A stretch of 64,000 nucleotides of DNA from an uncultured Eubacteriales bacterium (GCA_905209085.1 CAJLRM010000001.1:1-64000); one strand, 5' to 3'. Shown: positions 7,861 through 17,772, counted from the stretch's first letter. Notes: generated by a model from the sequence alone, not told the origin. Numbers and translations: made by a program.

Positions 7861-8826
7861 CTTTTCCCCTCTTTCCGATTGTTAATTTTTCGTAACGCTC
7901 TAAATTTTATACAGGCTCTTTCTCTCCTTCCTGCTCCTCGCCGTATATTTCTCCGCTTGCTTTTCAATCCGTAAGATTCCCCGCGCAAAGCAAAGACTCT
8001 CTTCTTTTTCGCCCGTAGTTTGAAACCGAATAGACGGGATCACAACGACGACCTCGATTTTTTAAAGCGCTTCTTGAAACCGAATAAAAGAATATGTCCG
8101 AAAAAAGCACTTGGCAATTTCCCTTGTAGAGGGTCGCAGCGACCAAAATGAAATCTCCTCGCGGCTAAAAAGATTCTTGCCATTTCGGGAATCGGCGGTG
8201 CATGATGCGACCGTCGCAAAAATATTCGGGTAAATTCCCCGTTCGCCGCATACCTGCCCCCTTTTTAGCAATCAGATTTGCCCCTTTCGCGGAGTTTCTT
8301 CCTTATCCTGCTTTTAAGGATTCTCCGAGTAAGATACGCCTCTTTCGGACAACGACTTCCTAAACGTCCGCTCGCGACGGCTCCCGTTGCTAAAAGTGTG
8401 AAAACCACAAAATGCGCGAGTAAAAGGGATTTTTTCCCGTATTCCCGGATAGCGAAATATCATACTTTTCGGAGAAAAACCGAGAATATCCTAAAAAATA
8501 GCCCATAGAGCCGTCAGGCTTTCGCTTTCTTTTTAAACAGTTGCCAAAGCGTAAACATCCCCTAAAATCGCCGCGCCTAAAAAATCCGCCCGCGCCTCTC
8601 CGCATCCTATTTTCATCTAAACAATAGCGCAATAAGAAGCGATTGTTCCCGCCGTCGCTATCGGATAAGAAAGACACTCGCGGGCGATAAACGATCCCTA
8701 AGACCGTTAAAATCAGTTCCGCTGTTGAATCGATCAAGAAAACAAACGCGCGACGCGAAAGGCGCCATCATTTTCGATCCTCCGTGTCAATCGTTTGCGC
8801 TTTTTCCCATAGACGGCCCTTTTAAT
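7861..8826. other. 966-base gene-free region
   Basis: No reading frame here has convincing protein character. A short phrase, gaaaccgaata, occurs twice (about 8023 and 8075). The region lies between mtaB and the paralogous membrane-protein gene, both minus strand. It could be a decayed gene, but I cannot identify one. Confidence 0.5.
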
Positions 8827-10086
8827 CTATGGAGCATATCTCACTTCCAAGCCCTCTCTAAAAAGCCGAACGCCGCATACCCGGGCGGGGCGTTTTTCTA
8901 TCTCCCCCTGCAAATACAGGCGAATGTAATTTTCCGAATATCCTTCCGTATAACCGTCCGTCCAAGTTTCCGGCACCATTTCCAACGTTTTTCCGATAAA
9001 TCCCTCCATATACTTCTTCTTTTGTTCGGCGCCCCTTTCGAGCAGCCGCGCCAGTCTTTCCTTTTTGACGGAAAAGGGAAGTTCCTTATATTTTTTATAG
9101 GCGTTCGTCCCCTCCCGCGGCGAATAGGGAAAAGCGTGTATTTGCGCGAATCCCGCCGTGTCCACAATGCTCAGGGAATCGCAAAAGTCCTCCTCCGTTT
9201 CGACGGGAAAGCCGACGATAATATCGGTCGTGACGGCGGCGTTCGGGAAATATTCGTAGATAAGCGCGCATTTTTCGAGATATTCCTCTCTCGTATAGTG
9301 CCTGTTCATCGCTTTGAGCACCCTATTCGAGCCGCTCTGTAAAGACAGATGAAACTGCGGCGCAAACCGCTTCACCTGTTTTACGGCGTCCAAAAATCGC
9401 TCGTCGATCAGACTGACTTCCAGGGAGCCAAGGCGTATGCGCGTTTCCGCCTCTTTGACGGCGAGCATCAGCGCCGCAAGGTCCCCGCCGTTTTCGTCGC
9501 GATAGGAGGAAATATCGATGCCCGTCACCACGGTTTCCTGCGCGCTGCTTTCCAAAATCTCCTTTGCCGCGCTTTCCACGCTTCTCGAACGGCTCCTGCC
9601 CCGCAGATAAGGAATGACGCAGTAGGAACAAAAACGGTTGCAGCCGTCCTGTATTTTGACGAAATTTCTCGTTTTCAGACATTCGGGCGTCGGCAATTCC
9701 TCGAAAACGTCGTTTCCGTCTTCGATTCGCACGCCGCAGACAGAATCCGAAAACCCCGCCGCCGCCATTTCGAGGATCTTTCCTTTCCGCTTCGCGCCCG
9801 TGACGGAAATCACTTGTTTCCGCGCGGCAAAGGGAGCGGGATTTTTTTCGGAAGCGCACCCGCACACCAGCACCTTCGCGGCGGGATTGAATTTTAAAGC
9901 CTTGGAGATCGCCTGTCGGCTCTTGTGTTCGGCTTCGGCGGTGACGGCACAGGTGTTGATGATGTATAAATCCGCGCTTTCGAGCTCTCTCGACACAGTA
10001 TAGCCCAAATTTTCCAGCCCGCGTATCAGCGAGCCGCTCTCTACGTCGTTGACCTTGCATCCCAGCGTAAAAACGACAGCTTTCAT
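8827..10086 (-). CDS. mtaB: tRNA (t6A37) methylthiotransferase MtaB
   Basis: 419 aa radical-SAM methylthiotransferase that converts t6A37 to ms2t6A37 in ANN-decoding tRNAs. The N-terminal UPF0004 domain (1-115) carries the auxiliary cluster cysteines Cys10, Cys46 and one of the CGC pair near 75-77. The radical-SAM domain begins at about 140 with CNRFCSYC (149, 153, 156). A TRAM domain covers about 355-419. The lead motif TLGCKVNDVES is typical of the MtaB branch (against MiaB or RimO). It lies downstream of rsmE in the same orientation with 144 bases between. Confidence 0.95.
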   Translation of the reverse strand: MKAVVFTLGCKVNDVESGSLIRGLENLGYTVSRELESADLYIINTCAVTAEAEHKSRQAISKALKFNPAAKVLVCGCASEKNPAPFAARKQVISVTGAKRKGKILEMAAAGFSDSVCGVRIEDGNDVFEELPTPECLKTRNFVKIQDGCNRFCSYCVIPYLRGRSRSRSVESAAKEILESSAQETVVTGIDISSYRDENGGDLAALMLAVKEAETRIRLGSLEVSLIDERFLDAVKQVKRFAPQFHLSLQSGSNRVLKAMNRHYTREEYLEKCALIYEYFPNAAVTTDIIVGFPVETEEDFCDSLSIVDTAGFAQIHAFPYSPREGTNAYKKYKELPFSVKKERLARLLERGAEQKKKYMEGFIGKTLEMVPETWTDGYTEGYSENYIRLYLQGEIEKRPARVCGVRLFREGLEVRYAP

Positions 10087-10230
10087 ATTCTTTTTCCGCT
10101 CTCCTCCGCTCCGTCTTTTGCCTTAAAAATTTCCGCCGATATATTCATATTCCTTCCTCCCGCTTCTTTTTTCCTCTTTTCCCTTCCGTTCCCCGCCTTT
10201 TTCATCCCTTTTCTTTCGCTCTTTTTTCAT

Positions 10231-11004
10231 TTATTCCGCCCCTGCGCCCGGCTTTTTTATCCGATTGTCTTTTTCTTCCGACTCTCCCAGCTCTCCCAGC
10301 GAAAACATGGCGATCGCCGTAAGCGCCGTCGCGGCGGTTTCCGCGCGCAAAATGCGTTTTCCCAGCGTGATAAAGGAAAATCCCAGCGCCTTCGCGAGTT
10401 CCGCTTCCGCGCCCGAAAATCCCCCTTCGCTTCCGACCACCAGCGCCGTGCTGCCGAAAAGTTTTGAAATATCCGTTTCGTTCCTTTTTGCAAACTCGCA
10501 GGCGAACAGCTTGTTTTTATACCCGCAGACTTCTGCGAGCGCGTCTTTCAAATGTTCGCAATACGTCACTTCCGGCGCGACGGAACGAAGACATTGTTTC
10601 GCGGACTCCCGGGAAATCTTATTCAATCGTTCCAGCTTATTCAAATTCATGAAGGCGGAAGAATATTCCGAAGAAAATGCGATGATTTTTTTGACGCCGA
10701 GTTCCACTGCCTTTTGCACGATAAATTCGTTTTTGTCCGCGTTTTTCAAATATCCGAACAGGAGTACGACATCCGTCGTCGCTTCCCTGTCCCCCTCGTT
10801 TACTTTTAAAACGTGTAATTTCATGTTCCGTTTTTCCACGGCGGCGATGACGGCGGCGTATTCCTTGCCGCTGTTGTCCAGAAGCACGACTTCGTCCCCG
10901 ACCGCCAGCCTTAAAACGTTTTTCGCGTGTTCGAATTCTTCCCCTTCGAGGAGGGTTTCCTCCTCGATGCGTTCGACAAAAAATCTCTTGGGTGCGGACA
11001 TCAT
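10231..11004 (-). CDS. rsmE: 16S rRNA (uracil1498-N3)-methyltransferase RsmE
   Basis: 257 aa SPOUT-class enzyme that methylates U1498 of 16S rRNA. The N-terminal PUA-like domain is about 1-70. The knotted SPOUT domain carries LVVGSEGGFSGAE and LGKRILRAETAATA, the SAM-binding elements. Two adjacent ATGs (11002-11004 and 10999-11001) are possible; the second has better spacing from the GAGG site. The first overlaps the prmA stop (TAATG), so the pair is translationally coupled. prmA-rsmE adjacency is standard in Bacillota. Confidence 0.95.
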   Translation of the reverse strand: MMSAPKRFFVERIEEETLLEGEEFEHAKNVLRLAVGDEVVLLDNSGKEYAAVIAAVEKRNMKLHVLKVNEGDREATTDVVLLFGYLKNADKNEFIVQKAVELGVKKIIAFSSEYSSAFMNLNKLERLNKISRESAKQCLRSVAPEVTYCEHLKDALAEVCGYKNKLFACEFAKRNETDISKLFGSTALVVGSEGGFSGAEAELAKALGFSFITLGKRILRAETAATALTAIAMFSLGELGESEEKDNRIKKPGAGAE

Positions 11005-11957
11005 TACGCCTCTTTATGCTTTAATACCAAAGCAAACCATTCGCCCTTGCGCCGCTCTTTGACGACGCGCATCCCCACCTCTTCATAGGCGGATTTCACC
11101 ATATCCAGACGGCTTTCGATGATGCCGCTCAAAATGAGCACGCCGTCGCGCTTCAAATTTTTGGGAATGGAGGGCGCCAGCATTTTCAAAATTTCACCCG
11201 TGATATTCGCCATCATGACGTCCCCTTGAATATCGGCGTCGTCGAGAAGATTAGAATGCGCCACGACCGTTTTTTCCTCGGTGCCGTTGAGCTTGCTGTT
11301 GTGCGTTGCGCTCGTCACGGCCACGTAATCGATGTCGGTGAGATAGGCTTTTTTCGCTCCGAGCTTGATCGCGCAAATGCCCAAAATACCGCTGCCGCAC
11401 CCCACGTCGATACAGACGGAATCGGGCGTCACATAATCCTGCATGAGTTCCACGCACATGGAAGTCGTTTCGTGCTCGCCCGTCCCGAACGCCATATTCG
11501 AATCGAGCAGAACGACTTTCTCTTCCTGTAAAGGCCGATAGGCAATCCACTCGGGCACCACGACGATACGCCCCAAATGAATGGGACGGAAATGTTTTTT
11601 CCACACGTCTATCCAATCGTCGCCGTCCACTTCCCTTTTCGTATCCTCCAAAGATCCGAACGGAAGACAGCCGCCGCTCCTTTCTTTCGCATCAAAAATA
11701 TCTTTCATCAAGTTTTTAAACGTTTCTTCGGCAATCTCTTTCGCCACATAGCATTTCACCAAAACGTCTTTGGGCGCCGTTTCGGTCAAATCGTCGTCCA
11801 TATAATCCCAATAGATGCTTTCCTTGTCCCTCTGTAAAGCGATAATATCGGCAGAGTCGCAAATCGTGACGCCGTAATTCGTATAATTCCACATAATGTC
11901 GGCGATGATCTCGCTCGCTTCCGTGGTGGTGTGTACGGTAAGTTCGATAAATTTCAT
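11004..11957 (-). CDS. prmA: Ribosomal protein L11 methyltransferase PrmA
   Basis: 317 aa SAM-dependent methyltransferase that trimethylates L11. The start was chosen at the ATG at 11955-11957 (MKFIELTVHTT), seven bases after GAGGT. The N-terminal substrate-recognition domain covers 1-120; the class I methyltransferase core has DVGCGSGILGICAIKLGA (motif I) and MMANITGEIL, matching the N-[IL] motif near the active site. Its stop overlaps the rsmE start. In other clostridia it follows dnaJ directly; here a plus-strand gene lies between. Confidence 0.93.
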   Translation of the reverse strand: MKFIELTVHTTTEASEIIADIMWNYTNYGVTICDSADIIALQRDKESIYWDYMDDDLTETAPKDVLVKCYVAKEIAEETFKNLMKDIFDAKERSGGCLPFGSLEDTKREVDGDDWIDVWKKHFRPIHLGRIVVVPEWIAYRPLQEEKVVLLDSNMAFGTGEHETTSMCVELMQDYVTPDSVCIDVGCGSGILGICAIKLGAKKAYLTDIDYVAVTSATHNSKLNGTEEKTVVAHSNLLDDADIQGDVMMANITGEILKMLAPSIPKNLKRDGVLILSGIIESRLDMVKSAYEEVGMRVVKERRKGEWFALVLKHKEA

Positions 11958-12087
11958 AATACTACCTCTTGCAGACATTATATCATCAACGCCCGATTTT
12001 TTCAAGTCCTCGGCCCTATAATTTTACAAAAGCCGCAACAAAAGCTTCGGCGCATTTTCCCCGTACGCTTTTCGTTTTTAACTTTCC

Positions 12088-12116
12088 TTGACTTTGCGTT
12101 CGAAAAGGGGTATAAT
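12088..12116 (+). promoter_or_regulatory. Promoter for the 12.2 kb plus-strand gene
   Basis: TTGACT (12088-12093), 17 bases, TATAAT (12111-12116). It precedes the plus-strand gene by about 90 bases. Confidence 0.8.
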
Positions 12117-12214
12117 AAAATCGAAAAGGCGGAAGGCGCAGCGGTTGCAGACATTTTCCAGCCTTTCAGACATATACATATTTATCATCATGAAAGAAAA
12201 GAGGGAGAAGAGAG

Positions 12215-13054
12215 ATGAAAAATATTTTCGGTTCCAATCAGGACTCGCAAACGCTCGACGGTCAGCCGTTTGTCATCCGTTCCGTCGCAAAGGAGCAGCA
12301 GGACGCTTCCGAAGCGCATTCCAAGCTGTTCGAACAGTTAGAGAAAAAATCTTCTCTTCCCGTTTGGCTCACCATCGTCGAATTTCTCTGCGCATTCCTT
12401 TTTGTAGTGGTAGTGGTGTCCGTCTTACGCGCGGGTCCCAAGACGGCCTGGCATAACGCGCCCGGGCTCCTCGTCGCAGGGGGAATAAGCGGCGTAGCGG
12501 CGCTCTGTTTGTTCCTTTGCAAGAAGCGGCGGGAGAAAAAGGCGCAGCCCCAGACGAACGCCCTTCTCGAACAGGCGATGTCCGCCAATGAAGACGCGGC
12601 AAAGGAACTCCGTCTGCCCGCCCAAACGTTGCCGACGGATGTTTTGACTTTTATGTATAAGGAAAAAAACGGAAAAACGAAGATCCGCACTTCGCTGTTC
12701 GCCGATTATGTACTCATCGAAACGCAGGTCTTTTTCGAAGACGGAATGTTCTGCATCTCCGATTTTCAAGACGTATACGGCATACCCGTTTCCGAGATCG
12801 TCCGCGTGGAACAAGGGAAAAAGCGAATCATGGCGACGGGCTGGAACAAAATGCAGGAGCCGACGGATAAATGCTTCAAACAGTACCGCCTCTCCGTCAA
12901 CGCTTACGGCACCGTTTTTATGAAGCCTTATATTATGACGATCAAGCACGGCGACGAAGAATTTGAGCTCTTTATACCGCCTTACGAAATGGAAAAAATC
13001 TGTTTTCTCTGCGGGCTTCCCTTTCCGATCGCGGCCGACAAAGATGCCCGTTGA
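12215..13054 (+). CDS. Two-TM membrane protein of unknown function
   Basis: 279 aa, not recognised. Residues 1-47 are cytosolic and polar; two membrane helices follow (about 48-70 and 80-102), then a basic stretch (KKRREKK) and a soluble C-terminal domain of about 150 aa rich in beta pattern (TFMYKEKNGKTKIRTSLFADYVLIETQVFFED and IMTIKHGDEEFELFIPPYEM ends). The soluble part looks like a small pleckstrin- or YcxB-like beta domain, but that is a guess. It has its own promoter, RBS (GGGAGAAGAG) and terminator and reads against the surrounding heat-shock genes, so it looks like an insertion into that cluster. Confidence 0.75.
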   Translation: MKNIFGSNQDSQTLDGQPFVIRSVAKEQQDASEAHSKLFEQLEKKSSLPVWLTIVEFLCAFLFVVVVVSVLRAGPKTAWHNAPGLLVAGGISGVAALCLFLCKKRREKKAQPQTNALLEQAMSANEDAAKELRLPAQTLPTDVLTFMYKEKNGKTKIRTSLFADYVLIETQVFFEDGMFCISDFQDVYGIPVSEIVRVEQGKKRIMATGWNKMQEPTDKCFKQYRLSVNAYGTVFMKPYIMTIKHGDEEFELFIPPYEMEKICFLCGLPFPIAADKDAR

Positions 13055-13069
13055 AAAATTTTACGAAAA

Positions 13070-13121
13070 AACCTCTTGCTTATACGGAAGGCGTCTTTCC
13101 AAAACGGCAAGAGGTTTTTCC
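13070..13121 (+). terminator. Terminator of the 12.2 kb gene
   Basis: AACCTCTTGC (13070-13079) pairs with GCAAGAGGTT (13107-13116) around a 27-base loop and is followed by TTTCC. Confidence 0.65.
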
Positions 13122-13285
13122 TTTATCATTCGACTCTTTCTCCCCGCATTTTCTTTTCTCTATGTTCTCCCGCTCCGCCCTCTAAGAGTTTTCTCTCTTT
13201 CTCCCACCGTTTCTTTCCCCGTCCCTCATTCGCCTTTCCCCTCCGTTCCCCGTCTTTTCTTCCCCTTCCGCAAATTTTCTCACGG

Positions 13286-13322
13286 AAAAAGCGCTTTTGC
13301 GACACCCGCAAAAGCGCTTTTT
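13286..13322 (-). terminator. Terminator of dnaJ (bidirectional)
   Basis: A perfect 15-bp stem, AAAAAGCGCTTTTGC (13286-13300) with its complement at 13308-13322, has A and T tails that make it work in both directions. It lies 20 bases after the dnaJ stop. Confidence 0.88.
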
Positions 13323-13342
13323 ATCGATACGTTTCATACTCC

Positions 13343-14479
13343 TCAATAGGGCTTTTTTCCGTAGAAACTCTCCACGTTGTCCGAATATTTCCTCATTTTG
13401 TCGTACTGTTTCAAATCGATGTCCTTGTCCAGTTCCTCGATCTCCCGCTTCTGCTCCCGAGTCAATCTCGTCGGCACTTCCACCAGTACACGGAGGACAA
13501 GATTGCCCGTACTGCCCCGCGCCGAGCGGATTCCCTTGCCGCGCACGGTAAAAATCTGCCCGTTTTGAGTCCCTTCGGGGATAGTGAAATCGAAAGTATC
13601 GTCGATAGAAGGCACCTTGACGGTCCCGCCGAGCGCGGCGGTCTTAAAGGAGATCGGCAGATCCACCTGCAAATCGAATCCGTTGCGGACAAAGATCTTA
13701 TGCGGCTCCACTTTGAATACGACGATGAGATCGCCCGCCTGTCCGCCGCCCTGCGCCGCCTGACCGTATCCCTTCTTTTTCATATAACTGTTCGTATCGA
13801 CGCCCGCGGGAATATTCAGGGTGAGCGTCGTTTCTTTGCGCACGGACCCTTTCCCCTTGCATTCGGGACATTTATCGGTAATCACGCGCCCCGTGCCGCC
13901 GCAATCGGGGCATACCCCCTGGCGGATGGTGCGTCCGAACATGGTATTTTGCACCGTCTGCACGACGCCTTTGCCGCCGCAGCGGGAACAGGTGCTGTAC
14001 GCGGTGCCGCCCCGCGCGCCCGTGCCTTTACAGGAGGCGCAGGGTTCGTTGCGCATATAGGAAAAGGTCTTCGTGCAGCCCTTTGCCGCGTCCATAAAGC
14101 TCAGCGTCATTTCGCGCTGTATATCTTCCCCGACGCTCGACTGCGCCGAACGCGCGCCGCCTCCGAAACCGCCGAAACCGCCTCCGAAAATCGAACTGAA
14201 TATATCCGAAAAATCCCCGAAACCGCCCTCGAAGCCGCCCATGCCTCCCATACCGGGATGTTCCAGCTCGTAGTCGTAAGCGGCGCGCTTTTGGGAATCG
14301 GAAAGAATCTCGTTCGCTTCGTTGATTTCCTTAAATTTTTCCGCAGCCGTCGCGTCCCCGGGGTGCAGATCGGGGTGGTACTGTTTGGCGAGCTTTCTGT
14401 ACGCCGACTTTATCTCTTCCGCGCTCGCTTTCTTGTCGACGCCCAAAATCTCATAATAATTCTTTTTCGCCTCTGCCAT
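13343..14479 (-). CDS. dnaJ: Chaperone protein DnaJ
   Basis: 378 aa type I J-protein. The J domain (1-70) has HPD at 35-37. A Gly/Phe-rich region follows (about 75-110; GGMGGFEGGFGDF). The zinc domain has four CxxCxGxG repeats: CASCKGTG, CSRCGGKG, CPDCGGTG and CPECKGKG. The C-terminal substrate domains run to 378. It stimulates DnaK ATPase and delivers unfolded clients. It is preceded by dnaK with a 572-base spacer instead of the usual close coupling, and ends at a strong terminator. Confidence 0.97.
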   Translation of the reverse strand: MAEAKKNYYEILGVDKKASAEEIKSAYRKLAKQYHPDLHPGDATAAEKFKEINEANEILSDSQKRAAYDYELEHPGMGGMGGFEGGFGDFSDIFSSIFGGGFGGFGGGARSAQSSVGEDIQREMTLSFMDAAKGCTKTFSYMRNEPCASCKGTGARGGTAYSTCSRCGGKGVVQTVQNTMFGRTIRQGVCPDCGGTGRVITDKCPECKGKGSVRKETTLTLNIPAGVDTNSYMKKKGYGQAAQGGGQAGDLIVVFKVEPHKIFVRNGFDLQVDLPISFKTAALGGTVKVPSIDDTFDFTIPEGTQNGQIFTVRGKGIRSARGSTGNLVLRVLVEVPTRLTREQKREIEELDKDIDLKQYDKMRKYSDNVESFYGKKPY

Positions 14480-15051
14480 AATTCTGTGTGCTCCGTAAAT
14501 ATCCTTTTTAATGCCTTTTTGCTCTCGTCAAATTCCGTCTTTCGCCGCCGCGCGAATAAAGACTCGAAATTTGTTTTGATCCTAATAAATCGTCAACGAC
14601 TCTCTCTATTTCCTTTTCCCGCTCGTCGAGTTTCCCCGCCAAACGCGCATAACGCCGACGCATCCAAACGTGAGCTCATCGCAAGACTTCCGCATTTTAG
14701 CCTGATTTTTCGTTATAACGCGCGATTCGTCCTTCAAACGCATTCCTGTATCCGCTCTCGCGCCTTGTCCGAACGAACTCCATTCAAACTTCCCGCTCTC
14801 GCTTGGGAATAAGGAATTTTAAAATTCGAAGAAGCGGGAACAAACGACGTCAAAGCGGAAACGCCCGAAAACCGCACCGAGAAAAACTCTGCGCGGCTTC
14901 CAATACGCCATACGGGTTTGGCTGTTCGCCAAACCCGATTCGCTTTATTCGCATTGCGGACAACCGTTTTCATTCGCCTTTTGGCATTCGGCTCAACCTT
15001 GGGTACTCTTTTTTTAAATTTGTACCCGAAATCGGCTCCGCTTTTTCCGCG
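14480..15051. other. dnaK-dnaJ spacer with a perfect hairpin
   Basis: There is no gene in these 572 bases. It contains a perfect 10-bp stem, CGGGTTTGGC at 14913-14922 with GCCAAACCCG at 14928-14937 and a 5-base loop. No T run follows on the minus strand, so it is not a clear terminator; it could protect or process the dnaK mRNA. Confidence 0.6.
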
Positions 15052-16854
15052 TTACTGATGGAATTCGGTATCACCCTCGCCCGCTCCGGCTCCGCCCGCG
15101 TCGGGTCCCGGCTGACCGCCGTTCGCCTGATACAGCTTGGCGAAAATGGGCTGCACGGAATTCATCAGAGTGTCGTAAGCCGCTTTGATCTTGTCGTCGT
15201 CATCCGATTCCAAATCCTTTTTGGCGGCGTCCACGGCGCTCTGCAAAGCCGTCTTGTCGTTTTCATCCAGCTTGTCGCCCGAATCTTTGATTGTCTGCTC
15301 GACAGAGAAAATCATGCCGTCCAGTTTGTTCTTATTGTCCACCTTTTCCTTTCTCTTCTTGTCCTCTTCGGCGAATTTCTCGGCGTCTTTCACGGCCTTG
15401 TCAATTTCGTCCTCGGAAAGATTGGTGGAGGAAGTAATGGTGATGTCCGTAGACTTGCCCGTGCCCTTATCCTGCGCCGTCACGTGCACGATGCCGTTCG
15501 CGTCTATGTCGAAAGTCACTTCGATCTGCGGAATGCCGCGGGGGGCGGGAGCGATACCCGTCAGCATGAAATTGCCGAGAGTCTTGTTGTCCTTGCAGAA
15601 TTCCCGCTCGCCCTGCAAAACGTGAATGTCCACGCTCGTCTGATTGTCCGCCGCCGTGGAGAACACCTGGCTCTTTTTGACGGGGATCGTGGTATTTCTG
15701 TCGATGATTCTCGTAAACACGCCGCCGAGGGTTTCGATGCCCAGAGAAAGCGGGGTGACGTCGAGAAGGAGAACGTCCTTGACTTCGCCCGTCAAAACGC
15801 CGCCCTGCACCGCCGCGCCGATCGCCACGCACTCGTCGGGGTTGATGCCCTTGAAAGGTTCCTTGCCCGTCACTTCGCGCACTTTTTCGACCACCGCGGG
15901 CATACGGGTGGAGCCGCCCACAAGGATGACTTTGTCGATGTCTTTATAGGAAAGTCCCGCGTCTTTCATGGCAAGCCTCATCGGCTCCACGGTCCTGTTC
16001 AAAAGATCCGCGGTCATCGCCTCGAATTTTTGTTTGGTCAGATTGACGTCCAGATGCTGAGGTCCCTCTGCGCTCATGGAGATGAAGGGCAGATTGATAT
16101 TGGTGGAATTCATGCCCGAAAGCTCTATCTTGGCTTTTTCGGCAGCTTCCTTCAATCTCTGCATCGCCATCTTGTCCTTAGACAAGTCGATGGCGTGGGA
16201 TTTTTTGAACTCGTCTACGAGATATTCGATGATCTTGTTGTCCCAGTCGTCGCCGCCCAGCCGCGTGTCGCCGTTCGTGGCGAGCACTTCGAAAACGCCG
16301 TCGGAAATTTCAAGGATGGAAACGTCGAACGTACCGCCGCCGAGGTCGTAGATCATGACCTTGCCGCCCTTGTCTTTATCGAGTCCGTAAGCGAGCGCCG
16401 CCGCCGTCGGCTCGTTGATGATTCTCAGAACGTTGAGTCCCGCGATCTTGCCCGCATCCTTGGTCGCCTGACGCTGACTGTCGGAAAAGTAAGCGGGGCA
16501 GGTGATGACCGCCTCCGTCACTTTCGTTCCGAGATATGCCTCCGCGTCCGCTTTGAGCTTGGTGAGAATCATTGCGGAAATTTCCTGCGGGGAATAAGAT
16601 TTATCGTCTATTTTTACTTTATAGTCGGATCCCATATGTCTTTTAATGGAGATAACGGTCTTGTCAGGGTTTGCGACAGCCTGACGTTTTGCCGCCTGTC
16701 CGACGACGCGGGAGCCGTCCTTTTGGAAAGATACCACGGAAGGGGTAGTTCTGGCTCCTTCCGCATTGGTGATAACGACGGGCTCGCCGCCTTCCATCAC
16801 CGCCACGCACGAATTTGTCGTACCTAAGTCGATACCGATTACTTTACCTGCCAT
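15052..16854 (-). CDS. dnaK: Chaperone protein DnaK (Hsp70)
   Basis: 600 aa. The nucleotide-binding domain (1-360) begins with IGIDLGTTNSCVAVMEGG and carries the phosphate-2 motif YDLGGGTFDVSIL and the adenosine motif ILVGGSTRMPAV. The linker DVLLLDVTPLSLGIET leads to the beta substrate-binding domain and helical lid, ending in a Gly-rich tail. There is no long insertion in the ATPase lobe, as usual for Gram-positive DnaK. No CIRCE operator (TTAGCACTC-N9-GAGTGCTAA) lies upstream. The only symmetrical element there is a weak CGGCG-N10-CGCCG repeat at 16900-16919. Confidence 0.98.
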   Translation of the reverse strand: MAGKVIGIDLGTTNSCVAVMEGGEPVVITNAEGARTTPSVVSFQKDGSRVVGQAAKRQAVANPDKTVISIKRHMGSDYKVKIDDKSYSPQEISAMILTKLKADAEAYLGTKVTEAVITCPAYFSDSQRQATKDAGKIAGLNVLRIINEPTAAALAYGLDKDKGGKVMIYDLGGGTFDVSILEISDGVFEVLATNGDTRLGGDDWDNKIIEYLVDEFKKSHAIDLSKDKMAMQRLKEAAEKAKIELSGMNSTNINLPFISMSAEGPQHLDVNLTKQKFEAMTADLLNRTVEPMRLAMKDAGLSYKDIDKVILVGGSTRMPAVVEKVREVTGKEPFKGINPDECVAIGAAVQGGVLTGEVKDVLLLDVTPLSLGIETLGGVFTRIIDRNTTIPVKKSQVFSTAADNQTSVDIHVLQGEREFCKDNKTLGNFMLTGIAPAPRGIPQIEVTFDIDANGIVHVTAQDKGTGKSTDITITSSTNLSEDEIDKAVKDAEKFAEEDKKRKEKVDNKNKLDGMIFSVEQTIKDSGDKLDENDKTALQSAVDAAKKDLESDDDDKIKAAYDTLMNSVQPIFAKLYQANGGQPGPDAGGAGAGEGDTEFHQ

Positions 16855-17772
16855 AACGCTTCTATTTCACTCCTTAAACACTGTTTTTTTCGATGTATAC
16901 GGCGACTTTTGAAACGCCGCGCTTGATTTACAATTTATATGTAACCCACCGTCCAAATTCTTAAACAAAAACGACAAAAATTTTTTCCTATCGAATTTAT
17001 AAATTTTCTTTTTTTCCTGTCTTCGGCCCTTCAATGGTTATCCTGAGTTTTTAAAGGAGCGGCGGAAAGGATTTGACGGATTTTTTGGACGCTCGATTGA
17101 AAGCGCCCCGTATTTGTTCCCCGGCTTCGCGTTTGCTTTTTCTCTTGCCGTTTCTCCGTCAAATTCCGCTCTGCTTTTCCCTCTTCCGCGCCGACATTTG
17201 ACTCGCTCGTTTTTCCCCTTTTCTCCTTTTCGTATGCTTTTCCCGAATGGTTTTCTCCCTTTCATCCTTCGCCTTCTGTTTTTTTAGCTCCCTTTCTTCT
17301 TCCTCGACTCTTATTCTTCCTGTTTTTTATCTTTTTTCTGCTTTTCTAAAACGACGACTCTTTTTTTCTTTCTTCCGAATCCTATTTCTCGTTTCCCCAC
17401 TCCCCTCGCCCAAAACCTCCTTCCCGATTTCCCTGTTCTTCTCCGAAATCGTCTTTTTCGATTTTTCTATCCCCCTATTTCCTTATTTCCTTATTTCTTT
17501 TCCGAAGGCTGCCCGCTTTCTTCCGTCTTTTTCACAAACTACCCTCTTAACGACGAAAAAACACACGGCGAAAATTTCCCGTGTGTTTTTTCTATAAACC
17601 AATGAACTTTGTGTATGAACAATATAAATTTCCGCAATTTTTTGCAAACTGCCAACGATAAGATTCTTTTAAAGGCGCAGATGACCGTTTTGGTATTCTC
17701 ATAATATATCCGACTTGCCGTTCCGACGAATATTCGGATAGCTGTTTCTCAATTATTATATTATATCAGGTC
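16855..17772. other. 918-base gene-free, pyrimidine-rich region upstream of dnaK
   Basis: From about 17200 to 17560 the plus strand is very rich in C and T. No gene is supported. A hairpin at 17556-17591 and the regulator's operator at 17773-17795 mark its right end. Any dnaK promoter must be in the first 150 bases; AT-rich words such as catataaat exist near 16935, but no convincing -35/-10 pair was found. Confidence 0.5.
17556..17591 (+). terminator. Strong bidirectional terminator-like hairpin without an obvious gene
   Basis: AAAAAACACACGG (17556-17568) pairs with CCGTGTGTTTTTT (17579-17591). No gene ends just before it on either strand, so it may be a leftover from a lost gene or may insulate the dnaK region. 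Confidence 0.6.

Noticed and set aside
7861..8826. Hidden genes in the 966-base gap
   Set aside because: The open frames there are short, use residues unevenly and lack ribosome binding sites. No homology words were seen.
13076..14812. A 578-codon plus-strand frame opposite dnaJ
   Set aside because: It runs antisense to a fully supported dnaJ and shows low-complexity, Arg/His-rich translation typical of shadow frames.
14803..16827. A 674-codon plus-strand frame opposite dnaK
   Set aside because: It is antisense to dnaK, which has all Hsp70 motifs; long antisense frames are common opposite such genes.
16855..17000. CIRCE operator before dnaK
   Set aside because: No TTAGCACTC/GAGTGCTAA pair is present; the weak CGGCG-N10-CGCCG repeat has short arms and the wrong sequence.
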